From positions 1 through 30,406 of IMG/VR virus record IMGVR_UViG_3300021961_000413: a stretch of 30,406 nt of DNA; one strand, written 5' to 3'. A program made the position numbers and the translations under genes. Source of the stretch: a virus. The first letter of the stretch is position 1. Every line of letters starts with the position of its first letter. A model generated the notes under the pieces. The model saw nothing but the letters and a program-made list of their open reading frames with translations, had not been told where the DNA came from and searched no databases. Shown one piece after another: positions 17,129 to 26,105 of this stretch.

Positions 17129-20100
17129 ATGACCTGGTTAAACAAGTTTGACGACGGCGGTAAGTTCGACTTTAAAAAATGGGCCCAAAAAACAGGGCAG
17201 TTTGAAGGTTGGGAAGAAACTGTATACAAGGATACCAAGGGTATCCTCACCATAGGATATGGATTCAATCTTGAGGATCCTGCGATGCGTGCAAAACTCA
17301 AAGCAAAAGGACTTGATGTTCAAGGAATGTTGACTGGAAAAGTAAAGATAAACAAAGAGCAAGCCGCCCCCATTCTTGAAGAGATCTACAAGGAATCCTA
17401 TAATGCTGCAAAATCAAGATTCTCAAACTTTGATTCTTTTCCTGATGAAGTCAAACATACAGTCACTGACATGATTTACAACATGGGTGAGACTAGGTTT
17501 GATCAATTCAAGAAAATGAAAAGCGCCTTGCTTGCTAATAATTTTACTGAAGCTGCAAAGCAAATAGGGGATTCAGCCTATGCAAGTCAAGTAGGCAACA
17601 GGGCCAAAACCCACATAAACCAATTAAACCAAATTGGCAGTTTGACAAGTGCTTCAAATGTGCAGCCTTTTTTCCGTGAGGATATGGCAACCATGCCCAT
17701 GCGTGAAGCCACTTCGGTTTCTCCGTCATATGAGGAACCTGTTCAATTCAGTCCTGTAGCTTCAGATACCACTCCTGCAGCTCCAGTTGAAGCCAATATT
17801 GATCCAACAGATACTTACGTCTGGACTCCAGGCGGCAAGGTTTCTGTAAAAGACTTTGTAGATCAATACGGTGAAAAGGTTTTTGAATCAACTTTTAAAA
17901 CTCCCGTACCGCAATACAAAGATGGAGGACTGACTCTTCCATATTGGAAAGACCTTGACAAACAATACTATATAAACAGCGATCGTACTCCACGTGAATA
18001 TGATAATGGAGGTTATGGATTGGGAAGTCATGTGGTACATGGTGGTCCTACCTGGCCTGAGTATGCCATGGGACTTGACAGTGGTGCCACTTTACACCAG
18101 ACTTTGGATGCATTAAGGGGCAATCCACAACCTAAGATTCTAGACACATCCGCCCAAGGCAATATGCCAAAGAAGGCTGTATATCCATCTTACTATGATC
18201 AAGGGGTAAAGAAGTACTCTTTGCCTGAAGAAGGAAGAAGTCTTTATGGAAAAGGTGGAATGATCAAACGTGCGGATGGTTCATATTCTAAACGTGGGTT
18301 ATGGGACAACATTCGTGATGCAAAGTCAGGTAAAGAACCTACTGACGAAATGCTTAAACAGGAAAGAAAAATACGTGCCGCTGAAAAGAAAGCAGACGGA
18401 GGTCCTATAGGTCCAGAGGAAGAGCAAAAGCCTGGCGTAGCAAGGGTCATGGGTGCTGATGAGGAAGGAACTCCGATATTACGTCCTACCACAGGATACT
18501 ATCTTCCTGAGGTGGAAATATCCGCGGACGCGCCTGATACCTATAACAACTATATCAGGAACAAGTATAAGGACGCAGGTCTTGGCGCAACCATGTTTGG
18601 TTTACCAATAGACTATGCCTTTGGGTTTCCCCAGGCGGCAATGACCAAGGCGTTTACAGGCAAGTACCAGCTTCCTTCAGAAGCCATGGGTATCGAGAAT
18701 CCTGTAGCAGCATTCTTGATAAATGGAGTACTTGATCCTAGTAATCTTGCAGGCGTTGGTTTACTGACCAAGGAAAAAGCGTTGGCCGCTCTTGCCTCTA
18801 GTAAGGAATTAGGACTTCTTTCTAATACATGGAGATTAAATCCTATGGCATATCAATACAATCTTCCTAGAAATACAATGTGGAGAGGGCTTGGTCAAGA
18901 AGGTATGGAAGATGCTGTTAGTTCTGGTCTATTTAGAGCTAAACAAAATGTTGTTCCTGAATATTATCCAGGAACACGTCTTAAAATGAACAAATCTTTT
19001 GGAACAAATCCTTATTTTACACCTAAGTTTAAAACTGTTTCTACATATGGTGATAACTTTTTAGCTGAAGTCCCAAGATCGGCAGCAAATTGGACAAATA
19101 GATATGGTAAACGTCATACTTGGAGTCAATTTGCTGATAGACCTATACCTATAGAAGAGGGTAGAATATTACAGAAAGATTGGTTAAGAGGATACAAGGA
19201 AGTTCCTAAAAAAGAAGATGGTGGTCATGTAACTGATGAATACAAAAAGGTACGTAGCACCGTGCCACGTGTGGCATACACAGCTCCATCAAACATGGGC
19301 AGTGGTCCATGGACACAACGCGGAGTAACTTTTAAAAACGGTGGTCCTACAGATCCAGAACCTCCTGTAGAAAGTGGACTGGCTACACAAGCCATACGCG
19401 CAGCGCTTTATCCTTTCCTTCCTACAAATGCAAGACAACTTACAGCATCAATGATTACAAAAGATTCCAATTTTGGATTACAAGATGCTGGAGAAGGTGA
19501 AAGAATTGCTTTGTACAATACTTTGGAAAAAGCAAGAAAAAGGACAGGCCAAAACAAAGGCGGAACAGAATATGTGGATTATGGCATGGATTACAATACG
19601 GACTTGGAGCATTTGCAAGCCGCTCCATTGAACATATTGACAGGAAGTGCTTTAAGTTCTGACTTCAATGCCGCCACTACTTTTGGAAGGGTGGCGTATG
19701 AGTATGATCCTAAGACACAGACTTACAAGGTTTATGATAGTTATGATTTTGCCAAAACACCTGATATTCAAACAGCATATTCCGGATTTAGAAATGCTGT
19801 AGGTGATGCCGCTGAAGCCAGAGGAATAAGTCCTAAAGGAAAACAATCAAACTACATAGGCAGCATGAGTAAAAAAGAATATCAAAGTAAGGCTCCAAAT
19901 CCTGGAATACTTGATTTCTCATACAGTGATATAAAGAAAACCTTGGCTCCCGTTAACAGTGCGATCAATACAGGTTATGATTACTTCAATAAAGCAAGAA
20001 ATTTTTTAGGATTTGAAGATGGCTCATATGTTGGAGTGACTCCAATGATGAATACAAATGTTCCGGCACCAAGGTACAACAAGACTCCAAATAAAGCCGT

Positions 20101-20191
20101 CATGCCTGTGGTTTATGCCAATGAACCCAATACTCCTGATTGGAGCAAAGGGGCAAAGTTTGAAGACGGTGGTTGGTTAGATAACATTTAA
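17129..20191 (+). CDS. Virion lysozyme/cargo protein, GH24 domain at N-terminus
   Basis: 1020 residues. The N-terminal domain (about 20-170) is a T4-type lysozyme: Glu26, Asp35 and Thr41 reproduce the T4 lysozyme triad spacing (E11, D20, T26) in 'EGWEETVYKDTKGILTIGYG'. After ~200 the protein is a string of segments separated by x-Gly-Gly motifs at residues 10, 266, 294, 305, 376, 424, 698, 738 and 1014. One segment holds 'KRGLWDNIRDAKSG' (388-401) and a Lys-rich helix. Another (about 573-690), made of AT-richer DNA with mostly AGA Arg codons, resembles an ADP-ribosyltransferase-like fold (R586, later IPIEEGRIL). It most likely degrades peptidoglycan during DNA entry; as the only lysozyme here it may also serve lysis. 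Confidence 0.8.
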   Translation: MTWLNKFDDGGKFDFKKWAQKTGQFEGWEETVYKDTKGILTIGYGFNLEDPAMRAKLKAKGLDVQGMLTGKVKINKEQAAPILEEIYKESYNAAKSRFSNFDSFPDEVKHTVTDMIYNMGETRFDQFKKMKSALLANNFTEAAKQIGDSAYASQVGNRAKTHINQLNQIGSLTSASNVQPFFREDMATMPMREATSVSPSYEEPVQFSPVASDTTPAAPVEANIDPTDTYVWTPGGKVSVKDFVDQYGEKVFESTFKTPVPQYKDGGLTLPYWKDLDKQYYINSDRTPREYDNGGYGLGSHVVHGGPTWPEYAMGLDSGATLHQTLDALRGNPQPKILDTSAQGNMPKKAVYPSYYDQGVKKYSLPEEGRSLYGKGGMIKRADGSYSKRGLWDNIRDAKSGKEPTDEMLKQERKIRAAEKKADGGPIGPEEEQKPGVARVMGADEEGTPILRPTTGYYLPEVEISADAPDTYNNYIRNKYKDAGLGATMFGLPIDYAFGFPQAAMTKAFTGKYQLPSEAMGIENPVAAFLINGVLDPSNLAGVGLLTKEKALAALASSKELGLLSNTWRLNPMAYQYNLPRNTMWRGLGQEGMEDAVSSGLFRAKQNVVPEYYPGTRLKMNKSFGTNPYFTPKFKTVSTYGDNFLAEVPRSAANWTNRYGKRHTWSQFADRPIPIEEGRILQKDWLRGYKEVPKKEDGGHVTDEYKKVRSTVPRVAYTAPSNMGSGPWTQRGVTFKNGGPTDPEPPVESGLATQAIRAALYPFLPTNARQLTASMITKDSNFGLQDAGEGERIALYNTLEKARKRTGQNKGGTEYVDYGMDYNTDLEHLQAAPLNILTGSALSSDFNAATTFGRVAYEYDPKTQTYKVYDSYDFAKTPDIQTAYSGFRNAVGDAAEARGISPKGKQSNYIGSMSKKEYQSKAPNPGILDFSYSDIKKTLAPVNSAINTGYDYFNKARNFLGFEDGSYVGVTPMMNTNVPAPRYNKTPNKAVMPVVYANEPNTPDWSKGAKFEDGGWLDNI

Positions 20192-20202
20192 AACAAAATA
20201 TA

Positions 20203-23200
20203 ATGTCAAAAGCAAAAGAAATGTTGAAAATAGCAGGCTTTGAGGACACTCCTGAAGGTCGTGCTGCTTTTTATAAGAAGTTTCCTACGCAAAATCATTG
20301 GGAAAAAAGATATGGTAATGGTGGAAATGTTATGTCATACGAAGCAGGCGGACCTACTACACCAATGGTAGGCCCTGACATGTATGCACAAGGTGGATAC
20401 ACTTATCCACAACCTACTGGTGATGTCTTTGACATGATGGGGTTACCCCAGATCAATGCTTACATGCACGGTGGTGATGTGGAAGCATATGAAAGAGGTG
20501 ATTCAATCATAGGTGGTGGTGCAGGAGGATTGAATTTCTTTCCTGACAGGAAATCTTTTATCGGAGGAATATACGAGAATTACGGACTTGATCCGAAAAG
20601 ATTGGAAAGGTTTGCCCGTAATAGCGCATTATATCCTACAGAATTGACTACTGCAGGATTTGACAGGACAGGAATAACAGGAGGCATGGCCCTTAACAGG
20701 ACAAAGAAGCCTCTTTATGATGTAGCAGATGCGTATCTTACAGGCTCTGCAGGAAAAGTAAACACTATGACTCGTTTACCTAAAGACGGTTCAATGCCTG
20801 GTATGAAATCCGAATGGCGAGAAGCTTCACAACCTTTTGCTTCAATAGGTGTTAATGCTGAAATGCGTAACTACCTTTCAGCGTTTGGGCCATCAGGACG
20901 TATAGATGATAGGAATAGGCGTGGATTCACAACAGCAGGTGGTAATGCAGGAGTAGGACTTCAATATGAGAATAACAGTATTTCCCCTTATTTAAATATC
21001 AATCCAAGGATAGGATATAATTTTGGAAAGAGGCTTCTTACAGGAAAGAAGAGTTTGAATGATCAACCTTTTACGGCTTATGCAGGTATGAATGCTACGG
21101 TAAATGACCTTCCGGCAATTGCTGGGAAAGATGTGCCTTGGTATGATAGCATGCTTACAGGAGCTAGCAAAGCTGAATGGACTGCTGGTCTTGAAGGCAG
21201 GATAGGTTCACGTAATGGTACTTGGAATGTCACAGGTAGTTTATCCTCACCAATGGCCTCTCCTGAACAAAATTACGGGTCGTATGAAAAAGCAGGTACT
21301 TTCCAACAACAGACTGGTAAAGGTCCTAGGTTTAATGTGGGAATAAAAAGAAAATTTGCCGAAGGTGGTGATATACAAGATGTGATTGCAACTGCAAACC
21401 GTTATGACAATTGGCTTAACCCACCTATAAACAAATATGGATTAGGCGATTACATAGGACCTGTAGGTGATATCCTTACTGGAACTGCTGATACAGCTTT
21501 ATCAGCATTAGGAGGACAGGACATCATAGGTGATAAACAATATAGTGATACAGGGTTTGGTACCACTATGAAAGACGCCAGTCATTATGCTGGAAGTGTT
21601 GCTGAATCACTTGTGCCTACTGTGATCAGCTATGTGCCAGGTATAGGACAAGTTGTATCTCCTGCTCTTAATGCTTTTCAAACTGCTGTTGGAGGTATTA
21701 CTCCAACAGATTCACAAAGGTTAATGTCTAAGAGCGGCCAAATGGCTGCTAAAATAGGTATGGGACTTGATCTTGCAGGAGCCGTGACAAGTCTTGGAAC
21801 AGGTGCTGCAAAAGCAGGAGCCACTGCAGCCAAGATGGGCAAGGCTGCTAAGGTAGCCAGTCTAATAAATAGGGGTTCTAAAACTGTACAGACAGCAAAG
21901 GATATTTATGATACAGCATCTAATCCAAATGCTGACTTTGCTGATTGGATGGGTGCTGCAAGTGGAGGATTGGGCATTGCAGGAAACTTTGGAGGAGCTG
22001 ATACAGCGGATACTCTTAAAGCAATGAGTAAATTCGGTAACCTTGGAGCGCAAGGAATTAAAACAGGTCAAGCGCTTTCATCAGGAAAGCTGGATGCCGG
22101 GCAATCCATGTCAGCCCTTACAGGACTGGCTGGAACTGCAGCAAATACTTTTGGATCTGTGGCTAGCGACAATTCTAAAAAAATATACGATGCAGTAGGT
22201 GGAGGATTGAACACAGCTGCTTTGATGGCTAATATCTACAATGCTAATAAAGAATATTTACGTGATGGTGGATATTATTCAGGAAATATGCGTAAATTTG
22301 CAAATGGCGGACCTACTGAAATTAACGTAGAAGGTAATGAACTCATGATAGATCCTTCTAATCCAGGAGGTGGCGGAGTTCCAAGCATAGCAGCCAACTA
22401 CCAAAACATCCCTCCACATCCTGAAGACGGTTCACTTGACATGGGTGGAAATGTAATGGCGCGACAAGGTAATTTTATAATACCTAAATGGGCTAAGACC
22501 AAATATGAAAGAGCTGCTAAAACCAATGACAAGTTGTATGCTGATGCCTTAATGAATAACATCTCAAGGAAAAAGCAGCAAAAGGAAATGGAGGAGGCTA
22601 CTCAACAGATGTATGCGGAACAAGAAATGACAAACGGTACTCCAAGTCCTTTTGAACAGTTTGTAGCACAATACGGAGGATTTGTACCTGCGTATGGAAT
22701 GGGTGGTGATATTGAAATGTATGGTGATGGAAGTGAGGTGGATAAAGCTCGTGCAGAACTAGAAGACCTCAAAAAAAATCGTGCAGAAATGCGCCGCTAT
22801 GTAAAAGAAACTTGGAGAGCTTCAGGTCTAGACAATTGGCGTTCAAAATTTAGAGAACAATGGAAAGATAAAGACGACAGTGATGACATAGAATTTAGAA
22901 CTCGTTATAAAAAAGATATTAAAAGCGCTAAACAAACCCTAAGAGAAGCCCAAGAAAAGGCCAACACACCTAATCCTAGTGCTCCAGGTGCAGGAATGTT
23001 TGAGCAATCGACTTTTGAAAAAGCTCTTCCATATGCAGGACCTTTAATAGGACTTGGTTACAGTTTATTTCAAAAACCTTTTAAACTTAATGCAGAGGAT
23101 TATATAGTCACTGACAGGGTAAATCCATACGAAGATACGTATGTACCTGATTATGACTTATATAACACAGCCAAGTATTCAATGAGGCAGGCTGCAGGTT

Positions 23201-23580
23201 CAAGCGGTGCTTATCTTGCCGCAATGCAGGGACTTTACAACAGGTTTGCAAAAGGTACTGCTGAAGAAAAGCGTAAAGTCAAAGAAGCTAATCAAGCCCG
23301 TAAGATGGCAGCTGATGTTGAGAACCTGAAGATCCAACAAGAAAATGCAAAGACAAGAATGACTCTTGCTGATTACAATGAGAAACAACGTTCTGAACGA
23401 ACCAATGCTATTCTCCAAAGTTTGATAGGTGAAACTGGACTTACAGCAATGGCTATGAAAGCTCGAGAAAACGCATTGATGGAAAATGCTTTAAAAGCCC
23501 GTTACCCTGTGTTCTTTGGATTTGAGAAATGGAATGAAGAATGTCCTAATGGAAAAGATGCTAATGGTAATTGTAAGTAA
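20203..23580 (+). CDS. Large virion cargo/ejection protein with x-Gly-Gly linkers
   Basis: 1125 residues. Ten x-Gly-Gly motifs (near 40, 49, 64, 90, 388, 689, 702, 748, 825 and 834) divide it. Between 91 and 388 the sequence is beta-rich with alternating strands ('ISPYLNINPRIGYNFGKR', ending FNVGIKRKF), like an outer-membrane barrel. About 410-680 is Ala/Gly-rich and weakly hydrophobic, as in ejection proteins that insert into membranes. 'EINVEGNELMIDP' and 'GNFIIPKW' (about 706-760) form a motif recurring in phage virion proteins. The C-terminal ~250 residues are helical and charged, typical of crAss-like cargo proteins. It follows the lysozyme gene by 11 bases. Function is inferred from context. 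Confidence 0.65.
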   Translation: MSKAKEMLKIAGFEDTPEGRAAFYKKFPTQNHWEKRYGNGGNVMSYEAGGPTTPMVGPDMYAQGGYTYPQPTGDVFDMMGLPQINAYMHGGDVEAYERGDSIIGGGAGGLNFFPDRKSFIGGIYENYGLDPKRLERFARNSALYPTELTTAGFDRTGITGGMALNRTKKPLYDVADAYLTGSAGKVNTMTRLPKDGSMPGMKSEWREASQPFASIGVNAEMRNYLSAFGPSGRIDDRNRRGFTTAGGNAGVGLQYENNSISPYLNINPRIGYNFGKRLLTGKKSLNDQPFTAYAGMNATVNDLPAIAGKDVPWYDSMLTGASKAEWTAGLEGRIGSRNGTWNVTGSLSSPMASPEQNYGSYEKAGTFQQQTGKGPRFNVGIKRKFAEGGDIQDVIATANRYDNWLNPPINKYGLGDYIGPVGDILTGTADTALSALGGQDIIGDKQYSDTGFGTTMKDASHYAGSVAESLVPTVISYVPGIGQVVSPALNAFQTAVGGITPTDSQRLMSKSGQMAAKIGMGLDLAGAVTSLGTGAAKAGATAAKMGKAAKVASLINRGSKTVQTAKDIYDTASNPNADFADWMGAASGGLGIAGNFGGADTADTLKAMSKFGNLGAQGIKTGQALSSGKLDAGQSMSALTGLAGTAANTFGSVASDNSKKIYDAVGGGLNTAALMANIYNANKEYLRDGGYYSGNMRKFANGGPTEINVEGNELMIDPSNPGGGGVPSIAANYQNIPPHPEDGSLDMGGNVMARQGNFIIPKWAKTKYERAAKTNDKLYADALMNNISRKKQQKEMEEATQQMYAEQEMTNGTPSPFEQFVAQYGGFVPAYGMGGDIEMYGDGSEVDKARAELEDLKKNRAEMRRYVKETWRASGLDNWRSKFREQWKDKDDSDDIEFRTRYKKDIKSAKQTLREAQEKANTPNPSAPGAGMFEQSTFEKALPYAGPLIGLGYSLFQKPFKLNAEDYIVTDRVNPYEDTYVPDYDLYNTAKYSMRQAAGSSGAYLAAMQGLYNRFAKGTAEEKRKVKEANQARKMAADVENLKIQQENAKTRMTLADYNEKQRSERTNAILQSLIGETGLTAMAMKARENALMENALKARYPVFFGFEKWNEECPNGKDANGNCK

Positions 23581-23616
23581 TCAATTGAGTTTCAATAACC
23601 TAATAAAAATATAGTT

Positions 23617-26070
23617 ATGCCGTTTTCAATATACGATAAGATACCTAAGTCTCCATTACCTAGTTCTCCCTTTGATTTCATAGCAAAGCTTGCTGAAGGA
23701 CAAAAGCAGGATCTTGATAAACTTGATGCTCGTATTGCTGAAACTCAAGGATTATTTGCAAAACTTACTCCTGCTGAAGGACATGAACCTTGGGCTCAAA
23801 AAGTATCTGATAGATACAATAAAGACTTAAATGATTTAATGGATAAATATGGAGGCAATCCACTTTCAAGGGAATTTAGCAGAGCTCTTACAGGATTAGC
23901 AACAACTTTTGCAAAAGACAGGGAGGTAAGGGATATCATAGACTCACGTGAGTTTTATGAAAAAAACTCAGGTACCATACAACAAGCAATCTATAATGGA
24001 GCTATTGTAAATGCGCCTGGTATTATGGATCAAGAGCATAATTACGTACCAGGAAACAGGACGCGTTATAGTTGGGATGCTTTTAAGGTTACTCCTTTTG
24101 GTGATGCAGGGGCTTCAATAAGAACCATATTCAACATCTTAAGAGACAATAAAATGAAGGATGAAAACATCAAACCTATTGGTGTTAATCCTGATGGTAC
24201 TAATATATATGAAAGCACTGTTACAGAACGTATTTGGAACAATGAAGATACTAGAAAAGAGACAGCTTTGTCAATTCTTAATACCGTCTTTGATCCTACT
24301 CGTCCTGATGCTGGATTCAATTATTTAAGGGCAAACGCTGAACAATTGTTTCTTGGAGATGTAGAGGCTCAAAAAGCTTATGTGGGTGAGTATATTAAAA
24401 ACCAAGGAATTCCTTGGAATGTTAACTGGATTTCTGAAACCAAGACTTTACAGAATGTAAAATCAGGAAAAGGAAGTGGTGATGGAAGTGATGATGTTGC
24501 TAAAAAAGTCGCTGTAAATACTACGGTAGCTTTAGACTATATGACTGATCAACAAGGAAATAGGATTACTACTGCTGATATGTTGCATAATGAAGCTACT
24601 GCATACGAATCTACAATAAATTCAATACTGACTCCTGAAACATTTAATACTATTTCAGATGATTTATTAGGACCTGTTGATGCTTCTGGTAAAAGAACAA
24701 TAGCTCCAAATGCTGTTGTTATGGATGAAACTACCGGCTATAGATTGATAAATACCGCGCTTATACAAGATAAAATAGCAAAGCAACGTGCTGAAGATTA
24801 TAATATGGAGTTAATGCACGCTCAAAATAAACAATTGGCTGCTAAACAAACAGAAATTTATTTCTTAGAGCAAGCTGGATTTAAAGCTATCTATGATAAC
24901 AATGGTAATATTGATATTACAAGTCAAGTTCCTGTTTCTACATTAGGCAAAGCAGAAGCAATTGCATTTGATAAGGCTAGTCGAATCAGTATTAATACTG
25001 AAGCAGGTCCTCAAGAAATGAATTTTATTCCTGGAATAGGAGAAGTAAATGCAACAGAGTGGAATAAAAAATTCAACGCTCCTAATCTTAGGATGACTAG
25101 AGAAGGACTATTAGAATATTTACGAGGTGTTCAAAAAAGCACTAGTGGTCAGACAATAAAATTAACAGATGATGCTATAAATAAATTTATGGCTGACTTT
25201 GATAAAGAGCGTACTATTGCTTTGGCATCCTTGGATAAGAATTACAAAAGGTTTAATGATAGTTTGACTAACTATCTTAATAGTACAATTTATACAAATG
25301 GATACAACTATAGTATTACTAAAGATACGGATAAAAGGCGTATAAAGGATTTGTTACCTCTTGCTTTGGAACAACGTGACATAGAAAGAGCCAACTTTGG
25401 TTCCAAAGGTGGAGATTATGAACAAATTGTATCTGAACAGGATAAAGAAGATATCATTAAAGACGTACTTGAAAAAACAAAAGATGAAAACTATGATTAC
25501 AGTAATTTAAGTGTCAGGTTTGATGAATCTAAAGGAAAATTTGTAGTGGATATTGCGACAGACGATAAAGGAGTTCTTGAAATAGGATCGTTTGATCAAA
25601 GTGCTTTAGCCGCTATAGTACAAGAACAAGATCCTAATTTAAGTACTGTATACTTAAATAAAAAATCAAGTCTTATTGCGCAACTTGAAAGTAGTAATGG
25701 CCGTTTTGCCGCTCTAAATGTTCCTATACAAGATGCTACTGGTAAAGTAATAGAGAATAACAGGGTTGTAGTCAAAAGTGCTTTTGAAAATCATGGTACA
25801 AGTATAACTCAAGGTGATTATTTATTTACTTTACCTGAAGCTCCTGGTAGTGTACTTATAGCTAAGAATCAATGGGCTCTTATCAATATGACGGATGCTT
25901 ATACAAGTTTAAAGCAAAGTGGTAAAACCGGAACTGATTTATCTGATGGTATTGTAAAATACATGGAAGCTTATGGAATAACATCTGTTTCTGACAGAGC
26001 CTATAATGTAGGTGGTAAGTATTTTCCAAGTCAAAGTACCAGGGTAAGTCCTGGTCCTGTGGGAAAGTAA
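23617..26070 (+). CDS. Internal virion (cargo) protein, zero-frame product
   Basis: 817 residues. Mainly helical and charged; no signal peptide. The N-terminus 'FDFIAKLAEGQKQDLDKLD' starts a coiled-coil region, followed by mixed segments and a low-complexity linker 'GKGSGDGSDD' near residue 290. No recognised catalytic motif. It sits between two other large internal-protein candidates, fitting the crAss-like cargo block. The last codons read GTG GGA AAG TAA: a canonical -1 slippery heptamer lies directly before the stop, and the -1 frame stays open for 153 more codons, so this 817-residue protein is probably the major product with a longer 970-residue minor form. The start follows an A/T-rich leader with no Shine-Dalgarno. 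Confidence 0.75.
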   Translation: MPFSIYDKIPKSPLPSSPFDFIAKLAEGQKQDLDKLDARIAETQGLFAKLTPAEGHEPWAQKVSDRYNKDLNDLMDKYGGNPLSREFSRALTGLATTFAKDREVRDIIDSREFYEKNSGTIQQAIYNGAIVNAPGIMDQEHNYVPGNRTRYSWDAFKVTPFGDAGASIRTIFNILRDNKMKDENIKPIGVNPDGTNIYESTVTERIWNNEDTRKETALSILNTVFDPTRPDAGFNYLRANAEQLFLGDVEAQKAYVGEYIKNQGIPWNVNWISETKTLQNVKSGKGSGDGSDDVAKKVAVNTTVALDYMTDQQGNRITTADMLHNEATAYESTINSILTPETFNTISDDLLGPVDASGKRTIAPNAVVMDETTGYRLINTALIQDKIAKQRAEDYNMELMHAQNKQLAAKQTEIYFLEQAGFKAIYDNNGNIDITSQVPVSTLGKAEAIAFDKASRISINTEAGPQEMNFIPGIGEVNATEWNKKFNAPNLRMTREGLLEYLRGVQKSTSGQTIKLTDDAINKFMADFDKERTIALASLDKNYKRFNDSLTNYLNSTIYTNGYNYSITKDTDKRRIKDLLPLALEQRDIERANFGSKGGDYEQIVSEQDKEDIIKDVLEKTKDENYDYSNLSVRFDESKGKFVVDIATDDKGVLEIGSFDQSALAAIVQEQDPNLSTVYLNKKSSLIAQLESSNGRFAALNVPIQDATGKVIENNRVVVKSAFENHGTSITQGDYLFTLPEAPGSVLIAKNQWALINMTDAYTSLKQSGKTGTDLSDGIVKYMEAYGITSVSDRAYNVGGKYFPSQSTRVSPGPVGK
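26038..26055 (+). promoter_or_regulatory. Hairpin just upstream of the slippery site
   Basis: ACCAGG (26038-26043) and CCTGGT (26050-26055) form a perfect 6-bp stem with a 6-base loop, ending 5 bases before the slippery heptamer. The segment 26048-26054 is also perfectly complementary to 26097-26103, the 3' arm of the downstream stem, so the two structures could compete. Confidence 0.4.
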
Positions 26071-26105
26071 CAGGTTCTGGCTCTTCGTCTGGGATACCAG
26101 GACCT
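26061..26105 (+). promoter_or_regulatory. Programmed -1 ribosomal frameshift signal
   Basis: The heptamer G GGA AAG (26061-26067) is in the zero frame as X XXY YYZ and is the same heptamer used by the phage lambda G/GT frameshift. The stop TAA follows at once (26068-26070). After a 4-base spacer, 26072-26080 pairs with 26097-26105 in a 9-bp stem (one G-T wobble) with a 16-base loop, the expected place for a stimulatory structure. Slippage leads into an open -1 frame to 26528. Confidence 0.8.
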
